Source: Cauispirillum nitrogeniifigens (GTDB lineage: Bacteria; Pseudomonadota; Alphaproteobacteria; Rhodospirillales; Rhodospirillaceae). From it: a stretch of 64,000 nt of DNA. The notes under the pieces are model-generated. The model had not been told where the DNA came from, searched no databases, and saw nothing but the letters and a program-made list of their open reading frames with translations. Shown one piece after another: positions 8,901 to 16,046 of this stretch (position 1 is its first letter; each line of letters opens with the position of its first letter). The position numbers and the translations under genes were made by a program. Where the stretch lies: NCBI RefSeq assembly GCF_049800675.1, contig NZ_JBLOOT010000004.1, positions 62,001-126,000 on the forward strand, written 5' to 3'.

Positions 8901-10199
8901 CGTCACCGGCGCCTCAGTGGTCGTCACCGGCGCCTCAGTCGTCGTGACCGGAGCCTCGGTCGTGGTGACCGGAGCTTCGGTGGTCGTGACCGGCGCCTCG
9001 GTCGTGGTGACGGGGGCCTCGGTCGTCGTGACCGGCGCCTCGGTGGTCGTCACCGGCGCCTCAGTCGTGGTGACGGGGGCCTCGGTCGTCGTGACCGGAG
9101 CCTCAGTGGTGGTGACCGGAGCTTCAGTGGTCGTGACCGGCGCCTCGGGAGTCGTCACCGGAGCCTCGATGGTCGTGACCGGCGCCTCGGTGGTCGTCAC
9201 CGGCGCCTCGGTGGTCGTGACCGGAGCTTCGGTGGTGGTGACCGGCGCCTCGGTCGTGGTGACGGGGGCCTCGGTCGTCGTGACCGGAGCCTCGGTGGTC
9301 GTGACCGGAGCTTCGGTGGTCGTGACCGGAGCCTCGGTCGTGGTGACCGGAGCTTCGGTGGTCGTGACCGGCGCCTCGGTCGTGGTGACCGGAGCCTCGG
9401 TCGTGGTGACCGGAGCTTCGGTGGTCGTGACCGGAGCCTCAGTGGTGGTGACCGGAGCCTCAGTGGTGGTGACCGGAGCCTCGGTCGTCGTGACCGGCGC
9501 CTCGGTCGTGGTGACCGGAGCTTCAGTGGTGGTGACCGGAGCCTCAGTGGTGACCGGCGCCTCGGTGGTCGTGACCGGAGCTTCGGTGGTGGTGACCGGC
9601 GGGTCGGTTTCGTCGGGCGGGGTCAGGTCAGCCGGCGGCAGCGGCGAGTCGGCGGGGGCGCCGGCGGGCTGCGGCGTGTCGGCCGAGGAGGCGGAGCGGG
9701 CTGGCCCGTCCTCCGCGTCGGTGTCGCCGCCGCGGCCGGGGTCGGTCGGTGGCAGGTCGAGCGGCGGCAGGGAGATCTCGGGCTCCTCGCCGGGGGCGCG
9801 GCCGCTCAGGTCGATGTCGTCCTCGGGCAGCGGCTGGTCGACGCGCGGCACGCCGATCTGTCCGCCGTCGGAGTCGTCGCCGGCGCCATCACCACGCTCG
9901 CCCTGCTGGCCCTCGGCCCGGCCGATGCCCTGCCCGCGGCCGGCGAAGTCGCCGTCATCGGCGGCGCCCAGGTTACGGACGTCGTCGTTGCGGCCACCCA
10001 TCTGGATGTTTTCCAGGCCGCTGTCGCCATCACCCTCGGGGGCGCGGCCGCCGTCGAGGATGGTGTCGTCATCCTCGGCACCCTGCCCGCCGTTGAGCAC
10101 GGTCAGGTCGTCGAGCAACTGCGCGTCGTCCGCCTTGGTCTGGGCCTGAATGCCCTGCGGCTCGGTGGTGTCGTCGTTGCGCTTGTCGTCGTCGGCCAT
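5946..10199 (-). CDS. Giant mucin-like RTX protein with about 118 VTTTEAP heptapeptide repeats
   Basis: A 1417-residue, strongly acidic protein. Residues 1-200 are Asp/Gly/Pro-rich and probably disordered. Residues 200-1028 are an almost unbroken tandem array of the heptapeptide V-T-T-T-E-A-P. Residues 1060-1173 form a short globular part with an FSHGL segment. Residues 1174-1336 hold about 18 calcium-binding RTX nonapeptides (GGAGNDTLx type). The last 80 residues resemble the C-terminal secretion region of type I substrates. There is no N-terminal signal, as expected for type I export. It lies downstream of its likely exporter (ABC, HlyD) and upstream of a glycosyltransferase. The Thr/Pro repeats look like animal or trypanosome mucin domains; glycosylation is inferred, not shown. 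A purine-rich stretch (AGGGGACAGG) precedes the ATG at 10199. Confidence 0.9.
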   Translation of the reverse strand: MADDDKRNDDTTEPQGIQAQTKADDAQLLDDLTVLNGGQGAEDDDTILDGGRAPEGDGDSGLENIQMGGRNDDVRNLGAADDGDFAGRGQGIGRAEGQQGERGDGAGDDSDGGQIGVPRVDQPLPEDDIDLSGRAPGEEPEISLPPLDLPPTDPGRGGDTDAEDGPARSASSADTPQPAGAPADSPLPPADLTPPDETDPPVTTTEAPVTTTEAPVTTEAPVTTTEAPVTTTEAPVTTTEAPVTTTEAPVTTTEAPVTTTEAPVTTTEAPVTTTEAPVTTTEAPVTTTEAPVTTTEAPVTTTEAPVTTTEAPVTTTEAPVTTTEAPVTTTEAPVTTTEAPVTTIEAPVTTPEAPVTTTEAPVTTTEAPVTTTEAPVTTTEAPVTTTEAPVTTTEAPVTTTEAPVTTTEAPVTTTEAPVTTTEAPVTTTEAPVTTTEAPVTTTEAPVTTTEAPVTTTEAPVTTTEAPVTTTEAPVTTTEAPVTTTEAPVTTTEAPVTTTEAPVTTTEAPVTTTEAPVTTTEAPVTTTEAPVTTTEAPVTTTEAPVTTTEAPVTTTEAPVTTTEAPVTTTEAPVTTTEAPVTTTEAPVTTTEAPVTTTEAPVTTTEAPVTTTEAPVTTTEAPVTTTEAPVTTTEAPVTTTEAPVTTTEAPVTTTEAPVTTTEAPVTTTEAPVTTTEAPVTTTEAPVTTTEAPVTTTEAPVTTTEAPVTTTEAPVTTTEAPVTTTEAPVTTTEAPVTTTEAPVTTTEAPVTTTEAPVTTTEAPVTTTEAPVTTTEAPVTTTEAPVTTTEAPVTTTEAPVTTTEAPVTTTEAPVTTTEAPVTTTEAPVTTTEAPVTTTEAPVTTTEARHTTEAPVTTTEAPVTTTEAPVTTTEAPVTTTEAPVTTTEAPVTTTEAPVTTTEAPVTTTEAPVTTTEAPVTTTEAPVTTTVAPVTTTEAPVTTTEAPVTTTEAPVTTTEAPVTTTEAPVTTTEAPVTTTEAPVTTTEAPVTTTEAPVTTTEAPVTTTEAPVTTTEAPVTTTEAPVTTTEAPVTRPPVEEPDVTEPVPPAPSRQTAEDFEFPAFSHGLSNVVLYLEKADGSIIKVRVEDFPGGNGEIRDPDVLPLDAFVSKNYPDGSLVAVAVKAGNNKAGSGPGEGELFILDRTMTSGDLPLADHTVKDWQFNTAFDGLPSGQQTVVRTGTAGDDDLHGGALADTLSGGAGNDILVGNGGNDLLSGGDGADTLWGGDGADTLTGGAGNDTLMGGTGNDILDGGAGNDTLFGGAGNDTLTGGDGNDLLLGGDGADVIRGGSGNDTIVGGAGNDTISGGVGDDTIWGGDGDDVIRGETGSDLLFGDAGNDLFIFGELSGTTFVDGGTGAWTDVIEMEGGHGPSATTENGGWTLEIEGEVFVPTDGQTSVDLEGKSGTITTSQGTIEFDNIDKIEW
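6190..6680 (-). repeat. Array of about 18 RTX calcium-binding nonapeptides
   Basis: The encoded GGxGxDxLx nonapeptides run from GTAGDDDLH (near 6680) to GDAGNDLFIF (near 6190). Such arrays fold into a calcium-dependent parallel beta-roll outside the cell. Two or three units are imperfect (GGALADTLS, GNGGNDLLS, GETGSDLLF), which is normal in the family. Confidence 0.9.
7116..9604 (-). repeat. 21-bp tandem repeat, about 118 units, coding (VTTTEAP)n
   Basis: The unit is 21 bases and encodes V-T-T-T-E-A-P on the minus strand. The protein unit is almost constant while third-codon positions vary freely: Ala GCC/GCT/GCG/GCA-type changes, Thr ACC/ACG, Val GTC/GTG, Pro CCG/CCC. Visible protein exceptions are few: one E to V (near 7434), a T to P and a T to I in adjacent units (near 9149-9170), one unit lacking a Thr (near 9541-9558), and one unit reading E-A-R-H-T-T (near 7656-7677), where a 2-base and a 1-base deletion cancel each other. 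The unit count is estimated from the array length divided by 21. Confidence 0.95.
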
Positions 10200-10241
10200 G
10201 GTGGCGCACCTGTCCCCTGGGAATTCATTTCAGCGTGGAAG

Positions 10242-10270
10242 GGTATGCTCCTCGCCCAAAGGAGCATACC
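10242..10270 (-). other. Strong hairpin between the hlyD-like and RTX genes
   Basis: GGTATGCTCCT (10242-10252) and AGGAGCATACC (10260-10270) form a perfect 11-bp stem with a 7-base loop. It lies in the 97-base gap between the HlyD-like stop and the RTX start. No T tract follows on the minus strand, so it is more likely an RNA-stability or processing element, or a weak attenuator, than a full terminator. It could let the RTX message be more stable than the exporter message. Confidence 0.6.
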
Positions 10271-10296
10271 GGGCCAAAGGTTACAGCCCGCAGGCC

Positions 10297-11670
10297 CTAC
10301 CGTTCGTGGAAGCTGCGCTCGAAAGCGTCGTTGATGGGCTTGAACAGATAGGACATCAGGGTCTTGCGGCCGGTGATGATCTCGGCCTGCACGCCCATGC
10401 CGGGCATGACCAGATGCTGGGTGGGGTCGTCGCCGACATGCGGCTGCCGCAGGGTCACCCAGGCGCGATAGGACGGATTGCCCTGGTCGTCGAGCACGCT
10501 GGTGGCCGAGATCTGGCGCAGGGTGCCGTCGATGCCGCCGAAGCGGGCGAAGTCGTAGCTCGACACCTTGACCAGCACCGGGTCGCCGGGGGTGACGTGG
10601 CCGACGTCGCTGGTGGAGATGCGCACCTCGGCCTCCAGGGCGGTGTCCATGGGCACCACCTGCATCAGCAGGGCGCCGGGCTGGATGACCTGCCCCGAGG
10701 TCTGCACCTGAAGGTCCTGCACCAGGCCGCGCACCGGGGCGCGGACGTCCAGGCGCTCGACCCGGTTGCGGGCGCGGGTCAGGGAGTTCTCCACCTCGGC
10801 CAGTTCGGCGCGCACGCGCCCCATCTCGACCAGGGATTCGGAGCGCGCCTGGGTTTCGGTGTCGGCGCGGCGGCGCTGGGCCTCCTCAAGCTCCTGGCGG
10901 GAGACGTCGATCTCCTCGCGCAGGCGGATGACCTCGGCGTCGGCGGTGGCCTTGGCGCGGCGGGTTTCCAGCAGGTCGACCTGAGTGACCAGGCGCTTGG
11001 ACCCCAGGCTTTCGCGCATGGCCAGCAACTGGCCGCTCAGCTCCTGCTGGCGCAGGGCGGCGGCCAGCGACTGCTGGAGCTGGCTGATGCGCTGGGTGCG
11101 CTGGGCGATCTGCGATTCGGCGACCGACAGGGACGAGGCCAGGGCCTGTTCCTGGTTTCTCAGGATTTCGCGCTGGTCGGTGACGAGGGCGGCGAAGACA
11201 TCTTCGGCGGTCAGGTTGGCCGGCCGGTTCTCGCCGAAGGCGGCCAGCCGCTCGGCGCGCAGGCGCAAAGCGGCGGCGCGGGATTCGAGCTGGTTCAGCT
11301 CGGCCCCGGCCTGGGCGGCGTCCAGGCGCAGCAGGACGTCGCCGGCATCGACCAACTGGCCCTCGCGGACCAGGATGTCGCCGACGATGCCGCCCTCCAG
11401 GTGCTGGACCACCTTGACGTTGCCGCTGGGCACCACCTCGCCGGGGGCGATGGTGGTTTCGGTGATCTTGGCAAAGGACGCCCACACCAGGAAGGCGACG
11501 ACCAGCAGGGCGGCCACGGCCACGCCGGTGCCGACGAAGTCCGGCACCACCTCCTGCTCGATCTGCACCGCCTCGGACAGCAGGCGCTTGCCGCGCCGCG
11601 CCCGCTTGACCAGCGGCTCCTTGCCGGCGGCGTTGTCGTCGGTCGTCTTGATCGGTCCCAGGTGTGCCAT
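10297..11670 (-). CDS. HlyD family type I secretion periplasmic adaptor
   Basis: A 457-residue membrane fusion protein. It has a short basic cytoplasmic N-terminus, one membrane helix (about 46-65), the first lipoyl half with the family signature VVQHLEGGIVGDILVREG (about 87-104), a long alpha-helical/coiled-coil hairpin (about 125-300), the second lipoyl half and beta-barrel, and the closing segment HLVMPGMGVQAEIITGRKTL typical of HlyD proteins. It would bridge the inner-membrane ABC exporter and a TolC-type outer-membrane channel. The start ATG lies one base past the ABC gene's stop, so the two are translationally coupled. The RTX protein next downstream is the expected cargo. Confidence 0.93.
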   Translation of the reverse strand: MAHLGPIKTTDDNAAGKEPLVKRARRGKRLLSEAVQIEQEVVPDFVGTGVAVAALLVVAFLVWASFAKITETTIAPGEVVPSGNVKVVQHLEGGIVGDILVREGQLVDAGDVLLRLDAAQAGAELNQLESRAAALRLRAERLAAFGENRPANLTAEDVFAALVTDQREILRNQEQALASSLSVAESQIAQRTQRISQLQQSLAAALRQQELSGQLLAMRESLGSKRLVTQVDLLETRRAKATADAEVIRLREEIDVSRQELEEAQRRRADTETQARSESLVEMGRVRAELAEVENSLTRARNRVERLDVRAPVRGLVQDLQVQTSGQVIQPGALLMQVVPMDTALEAEVRISTSDVGHVTPGDPVLVKVSSYDFARFGGIDGTLRQISATSVLDDQGNPSYRAWVTLRQPHVGDDPTQHLVMPGMGVQAEIITGRKTLMSYLFKPINDAFERSFHER

Positions 11671-11671
11671 C

Positions 11672-14600
11672 TTATGCCAGTCCCGCCATCACGGTCTTTT
11701 TCACGTCGTCGAAGGGGCCCACCGCCTTGAGCGCGCCGCCCTCAAGGAACAGCACGGCATCGGCCGCCCGCATGTGGCTGGGCCGGTGGGACACGATGAA
11801 CACGGTCGAACGCCCGCGCAGCCAGTCGATGGCGGCAAGCAGGGCGCGGTCGCCATCGGCGTCCAGACCGTTGCCGGGCTCGTCCAGCAGGACGATGGGC
11901 GCCGGCTTGAGCAGGGTGCGGGCCAGCGACAGGCGCTGGCGGAAGCCGTTGGGAAGCTCCGTGCCGTGGGCGTCGGAAATGCGCGTGTGGATGCCCTGCG
12001 GCAGGGCCTTCACGTCCTTGAGCAGGTCGGCCATGCCCAGCGCCCACTCCAGTTCCTCGTTGGTCGCCGTCGGGTGGCTCAGGCGCAGGTTCTGGGCGAT
12101 GGTGCCGTAGAACAGGTCGCAGTTCTGCGGCATGTAGCTGATCTGGCTGCGCAGATCGGTGGGGCTGAGCTGGCGCACGTCGATGCCGTCGATGCGGATG
12201 GCGCCGGCCTGCGGGGCGACGGCCCGCACGATCATCTTCAGGATGGTCGACTTGCCGGCGCCGTTGGGGCCGGCGATGGCCGCCACCTTGCCCGCCGGCA
12301 CCGTGAAGGTGACGCCGAGCAGGGCCGGGTCGGCCTCCGGGTTGTAGCGGAAGGACACGCGCTGGAAGCTGACCTCGCCCCTGGCCACCGGGCGGATGGA
12401 CTGACGCGCTCCGACCTCGCGTTCCACCGGCAGCTTCATGAGGTTGTTGAGCTGCCGCATGCTGTCGCCGACGCGCGCCACCGTGGTGGCGGCGACGAAG
12501 CCGTTCTGCAACGGCCCGACCAGCCGCCAGACGATCATCATGGAGGCCATCACCGCGCCGCCGCTCAGGCTGCCGGTCATGGCGCCGAGCACCGAAACCG
12601 CCATGGCGCCAACGCCGGCGGTCATGCCGATGAACGATGCGGCGGCGCTGACCCGCTCGCTGAACTGCGCGGCGGAGTACTCGGCCAGCGAGGAGCGGCC
12701 CGACAGGTCGCGGTAGCGCTTCAGCCAGCGTTCGGTGCCGCCGACCGAGCGGATGGCCCGCAACTGGGTGAACGCCTCGGTCACGAACTCCCAGCGGTCG
12801 CCGGCGGCGGCGCCGGCGGTCAGGGTGTGGCGTCGCTGGCGGGCGCGGGTGGTCACGCCCAGCACGGCGAACAGCGCCACCGCCACCGCCACCACCAGGA
12901 TGACCCAGGGGTTCAGGACGGCCAGCACGACCACGTAGATGATCGTCGCCGGCAGCTCGAACACCAGCAGGGCCAGCGGGCCGAGGAAGAACTCGCGCAG
13001 GCTTTCCAGGTCCTTGATGCGGCCGATCTGCTGGCCCACGGTGGCCCGTTCGGTCGATGTCGCCGGCAGCCCCAGGATGCGCTGGAACACGTTGATGCCG
13101 ATGATGTATTCGCTGCGCCCGGCCATGTGCGACAGGATGCGGCTCTTCAGGGTGCGCAGCCACCAGTCCAGGGTGACGGCGATCAGCGCCCCCAGCACCA
13201 GATAGAAGCCCAGGTCGTAGGCCATCGACGGCAGCACCTGGTCGAACACGCTCTTGACGAAGATCGGCGGCGCCAGGCTCAGCAGGGTGCTGGCGACGGT
13301 GATCGCCAGGGTTATCAGGGCGAGGCGGCGGAAGCGGCGGATGACGCCGCGCGTCCACGGCTCGTTGGCCCGCGCCACGGTTTCGGGGGAGGCGGTTTCC
13401 TCGGCCTTGAGGAAGACGTAAGCCTGACCCTGCTCGCGGCCGGGCGTGAAGGTGGTGATCTCCAGGGTGTCGCCGTCAAAGGCGGTGAGCTGGCCGTCGT
13501 CGTGGATCTGCACGACCAGCCGGGCGGCGCCGGTCGCGGGCACGAACAGACAGGGCAGCAGGGCCGGTTGCAGGCGGTCCAGGCGGGTGCCATAGGACTC
13601 GCTGCGGTAGCCCAGGTTGGACATCGCCCCGCGCAGGCCCGACACGTCCAGGGTCGGCACCAGGTGGGGCAGCGCCTCGGCCAGTTCGCGCGGGGTGCCG
13701 CGCCAGTCCAGCGCCGCCAGCAGTGGCGGCAGGCAGGCGGCGATGTCCGAGGTTTCCTCGAAGTAGTCCAGGCAGTCGGTGACGTCCCAGGCCCGCTGCG
13801 CCGGGCGCGGCGTCTCGGCGCGGATCTCGGGCTCGGCGCCGGGGCCGGAGGCGGCCATGCGCAGGACGTTGCCCTCGGCCATCGGCCACAGGCGGCCGTC
13901 GCGCAGCTCAAGCCGGCGGTCGGCCAGCGACAGCAGGGACGGCCGGTGCGTCACCAGGACGATGGTCTTGCGGCCCTTGATGCGTTCCAGGTAGGCGCGC
14001 AAGGCATTGTCGCCGCCGGCGTCCAGCGCCATGTTCGCCTCGTCGAACAGGATCACCGACGGGTCGCGCACCAGGGCGCGGGCGATGGCGATGCGCTGGC
14101 GGATGCCGGCGGGAAGCTGGTCGGTGGCGCCGTCGCCGACGGGCGTTTCGTAGCCCTTGCGGAAGCCCGCCACCACGCCGTCCATGCCCAGGTCGCGGGC
14201 AATGGCCAGGGCGGCGTCGTTGAGTGCCGGGTTGAACATGGTGATGTTCTCCAGGATCGTCCCGCGCAGCAGGGAACTCTGCTGCGGCAGGAAGGCGATC
14301 TGGAGCGGGATGGTGCGCGGGTCGACGGTGTTCAGCGGCAGGCCGTCGGCCAGGACGGCGCCGCTGTCGGGCCCGGCCATGCCGTTGAGCAGGTTGAGCA
14401 GCGCCGACTTGCCGCTGCCGCTGTCGCCCAGGATGGCGACGCATTCCCCGGCCTCCACGGTCAGGTCGAGGCCGGTGAATAGCGGCTCGCCCTTGCCCGG
14501 CCGCAGCACGGTCACGTCGCGCAGTTCCAGGTGGCCGCGCAGGGGCGGCAGGGCGGGCTTGGCCGTGCCGGCCTCGGACGGGCGCAGGAACAGCTCGGCC

Positions 14601-15643
14601 AGGGCCTTGCGCGCCGACAGGATGCCCTGATAGCGCATCCACAGGCTCAGGCTCTTGCGCAGCGGCTGGAGCGCGCGGACCGAGAACAGGATGCAGGCGG
14701 CCAGGGCGCCGGGCGTCATGTCGCCGGCAATGACCACCAGGGCGCCGCCGCCGACCACCATGACGATCATCATCTGGGTGAAGGTGGTGCCCATGGCGGC
14801 GGCCATGGCGCTGCCGCGCGCCAGATCGGCGCCCTTTTCCACCGACGCCTCCTGAAGGCGCTCATAGCGGCGGTGCATCAGCGCTTCCATGGCCAGCATC
14901 TTGACCGAGTGGATGCCCGCCAGCGTCTCCGACAGGAAGTTGAAGCGCCGCTTGTCCAGAGTGGTGCGCAGGTCGACCTGGCCGCGCATCCAGCGGCCCG
15001 AACGGATGACGATGATGCCGAAGGTCAGGATCAGGATGAGCGGCACCAGCACCAGCCAGCCGCCGATGAAGCCGATGATGCCCAGGAACAGCAGCGCGAA
15101 CGGCAGGTCGATGAGTAGCGCCACCGCCTGCCCGGAATAGAACTCCCGCACCTGCCCGGCCGAGCGCAGCCGCTCCACGTAGCCGCCCGGCTCGTCCTTG
15201 AGGTATTCGCGCAGCGGCATGCCGAAGACATGGCCCAGGGCGGCGAGGCCGATGCGGTGCTCGAAGCGCGCCCCCAGCCAGCCCATGATGGCACCGCGCA
15301 GAACCTTCAGCACCGCCTCCAGGGCCAGTGCCGCGACCACGCCGCCCATCAGCAGGGCGAAGGTCGAATAGGACTGGTTGGGGATGACGCGGTCGTAGGT
15401 CTGCAACAGCGCCAGCGGCAGCGCCAGCCCCAGCAGATTGCTGACGATGCCGATGCCGATCAGGTGCGGCATCACCCGCCGCAGGTCGGAGGCGTCGTCG
15501 ATGATCTCCGCGCCGGGCGGGTGGAGGGCGTCGTGCAGGCGGCCGAAGAGCCCGGCCCGTTTTGCCTGGGCCCGTTTTTCCTGCGGTTGCCGCCCGTCGC
15601 CGGGCTTTTGACTGGCGGTTGAGGCGCCTTGCATGGTGGACAC
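11672..15643 (-). CDS. Fused double type I secretion ABC exporter (TMD-NBD-CLD-TMD-NBD)
   Basis: About 1323 residues: two complete LapB/HlyB-type half-transporters in one chain. Half one has a membrane domain (about 55-345), Walker A GDSGSGKS (406-413), signature LPAGI (510-514), Walker B ILFDE (531-535) and switch His566. A linker at about 614-750 resembles the non-catalytic C39-like domain of RTX exporters. Half two has a membrane domain (about 770-1060), Walker A GPNGAGKS (1125-1132), signature LPNGF (1230-1234), Walker B VLLDE (1251-1255) and His1286. Both signatures depart from LSGGQ. GTG 15643 is chosen because AGGA lies 7 bases upstream; an ATG at 15691 is open but has no ribosome site. 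Most RTX exporters are homodimers of one half; this one is a built-in pseudo-dimer. It heads the exporter-adaptor-RTX operon. Confidence 0.9.
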   Translation of the reverse strand: MSTMQGASTASQKPGDGRQPQEKRAQAKRAGLFGRLHDALHPPGAEIIDDASDLRRVMPHLIGIGIVSNLLGLALPLALLQTYDRVIPNQSYSTFALLMGGVVAALALEAVLKVLRGAIMGWLGARFEHRIGLAALGHVFGMPLREYLKDEPGGYVERLRSAGQVREFYSGQAVALLIDLPFALLFLGIIGFIGGWLVLVPLILILTFGIIVIRSGRWMRGQVDLRTTLDKRRFNFLSETLAGIHSVKMLAMEALMHRRYERLQEASVEKGADLARGSAMAAAMGTTFTQMMIVMVVGGGALVVIAGDMTPGALAACILFSVRALQPLRKSLSLWMRYQGILSARKALAELFLRPSEAGTAKPALPPLRGHLELRDVTVLRPGKGEPLFTGLDLTVEAGECVAILGDSGSGKSALLNLLNGMAGPDSGAVLADGLPLNTVDPRTIPLQIAFLPQQSSLLRGTILENITMFNPALNDAALAIARDLGMDGVVAGFRKGYETPVGDGATDQLPAGIRQRIAIARALVRDPSVILFDEANMALDAGGDNALRAYLERIKGRKTIVLVTHRPSLLSLADRRLELRDGRLWPMAEGNVLRMAASGPGAEPEIRAETPRPAQRAWDVTDCLDYFEETSDIAACLPPLLAALDWRGTPRELAEALPHLVPTLDVSGLRGAMSNLGYRSESYGTRLDRLQPALLPCLFVPATGAARLVVQIHDDGQLTAFDGDTLEITTFTPGREQGQAYVFLKAEETASPETVARANEPWTRGVIRRFRRLALITLAITVASTLLSLAPPIFVKSVFDQVLPSMAYDLGFYLVLGALIAVTLDWWLRTLKSRILSHMAGRSEYIIGINVFQRILGLPATSTERATVGQQIGRIKDLESLREFFLGPLALLVFELPATIIYVVVLAVLNPWVILVVAVAVALFAVLGVTTRARQRRHTLTAGAAAGDRWEFVTEAFTQLRAIRSVGGTERWLKRYRDLSGRSSLAEYSAAQFSERVSAAASFIGMTAGVGAMAVSVLGAMTGSLSGGAVMASMMIVWRLVGPLQNGFVAATTVARVGDSMRQLNNLMKLPVEREVGARQSIRPVARGEVSFQRVSFRYNPEADPALLGVTFTVPAGKVAAIAGPNGAGKSTILKMIVRAVAPQAGAIRIDGIDVRQLSPTDLRSQISYMPQNCDLFYGTIAQNLRLSHPTATNEELEWALGMADLLKDVKALPQGIHTRISDAHGTELPNGFRQRLSLARTLLKPAPIVLLDEPGNGLDADGDRALLAAIDWLRGRSTVFIVSHRPSHMRAADAVLFLEGGALKAVGPFDDVKKTVMAGLA

Positions 15644-15843
15644 GCCGGAATCCTGTGGCTGCGGTGTGTTGGAGTGCAGGAGAATAAGCATTAAAAATGC
15701 ACAAAGGCGCTAGGCCTTAGTGCCCATGGAGGAGTGTCGTTTACAAATGATAATATTTCGTTGGCTCCGAAGGTGGCCCCGCCCATGCCACAGTGGTGGT
15801 GGATGATCTCCCGATCGCCTGAACCCAAGTTGCGAGACGTCCC
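15644..15843. promoter_or_regulatory. AT-rich divergent promoter region of the secretion locus
   Basis: This gap separates the minus-strand exporter operon from the plus-strand small ORF and LuxR/AAA regulator. It contains the only AT-rich stretch nearby (about 15685-15765), with a small GCATT-AAA-AATGC inverted repeat near 15688-15700 and a TACAAATGATAATAT segment near 15741-15755 that offers -10-like hexamers on both strands. The regulator's binding site is probably here, but no clear LuxR-type palindrome was found. Confidence 0.4.
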
Positions 15844-16017
15844 ATGGCCGACACTGCTTTGAAGATCGCCCTCCCCGAACAGCCCGCTCCGATGGCCTCC
15901 GCGCCCGTCCGGCACGGGCCTCTGACGGCCGAGGAAAGCCACCGTCACGAGGTGCGGCGCCGGGTGTCCCTGGCGGTCGATCATATCCGCACGCTGGCCC
16001 GCCAGACCGACGCCTGA
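15844..16017 (+). CDS. Small hypothetical protein, 57 residues
   Basis: A short open frame from ATG 15844 to TGA 16017. The product begins MADTALKIALPEQP, has a Pro/Ala-rich first half and a charged helical second half (TAEESHRHEVRRRV then VDHIRTLARQ). It has no signal peptide, membrane helix or motif I recognise. It lies 29 bases before the LuxR/AAA regulator, in the same direction, in the divergent promoter region of the secretion system. The ribosome site is weak (GAGACG). It could be a small partner of the regulator or a chance frame; codon use is typical of the genome. Confidence 0.45.
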   Translation: MADTALKIALPEQPAPMASAPVRHGPLTAEESHRHEVRRRVSLAVDHIRTLARQTDA

Positions 16018-16046
16018 GGCGACCACCCTCCAGACCGGAACCACAC

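Noticed and set aside
7116..9604. The dense repeat array as a possible CRISPR array
   Set aside because: Units are contiguous 21-mers with no unique spacers and they code in frame; no cas genes are near.
7120..10149. Long plus-strand open frames reading repeated TGASVVV opposite the mucin-like gene
   Set aside because: They are the antisense shadow of the 21-base repeat. The real gene is on the minus strand, with RTX repeats, an acidic N-terminus and an exporter operon.
10985..14482. A 1165-residue plus-strand open frame across the ABC exporter
   Set aside because: It is antisense to a gene with two sets of ABC motifs. Its composition is typical of a high-GC shadow frame.
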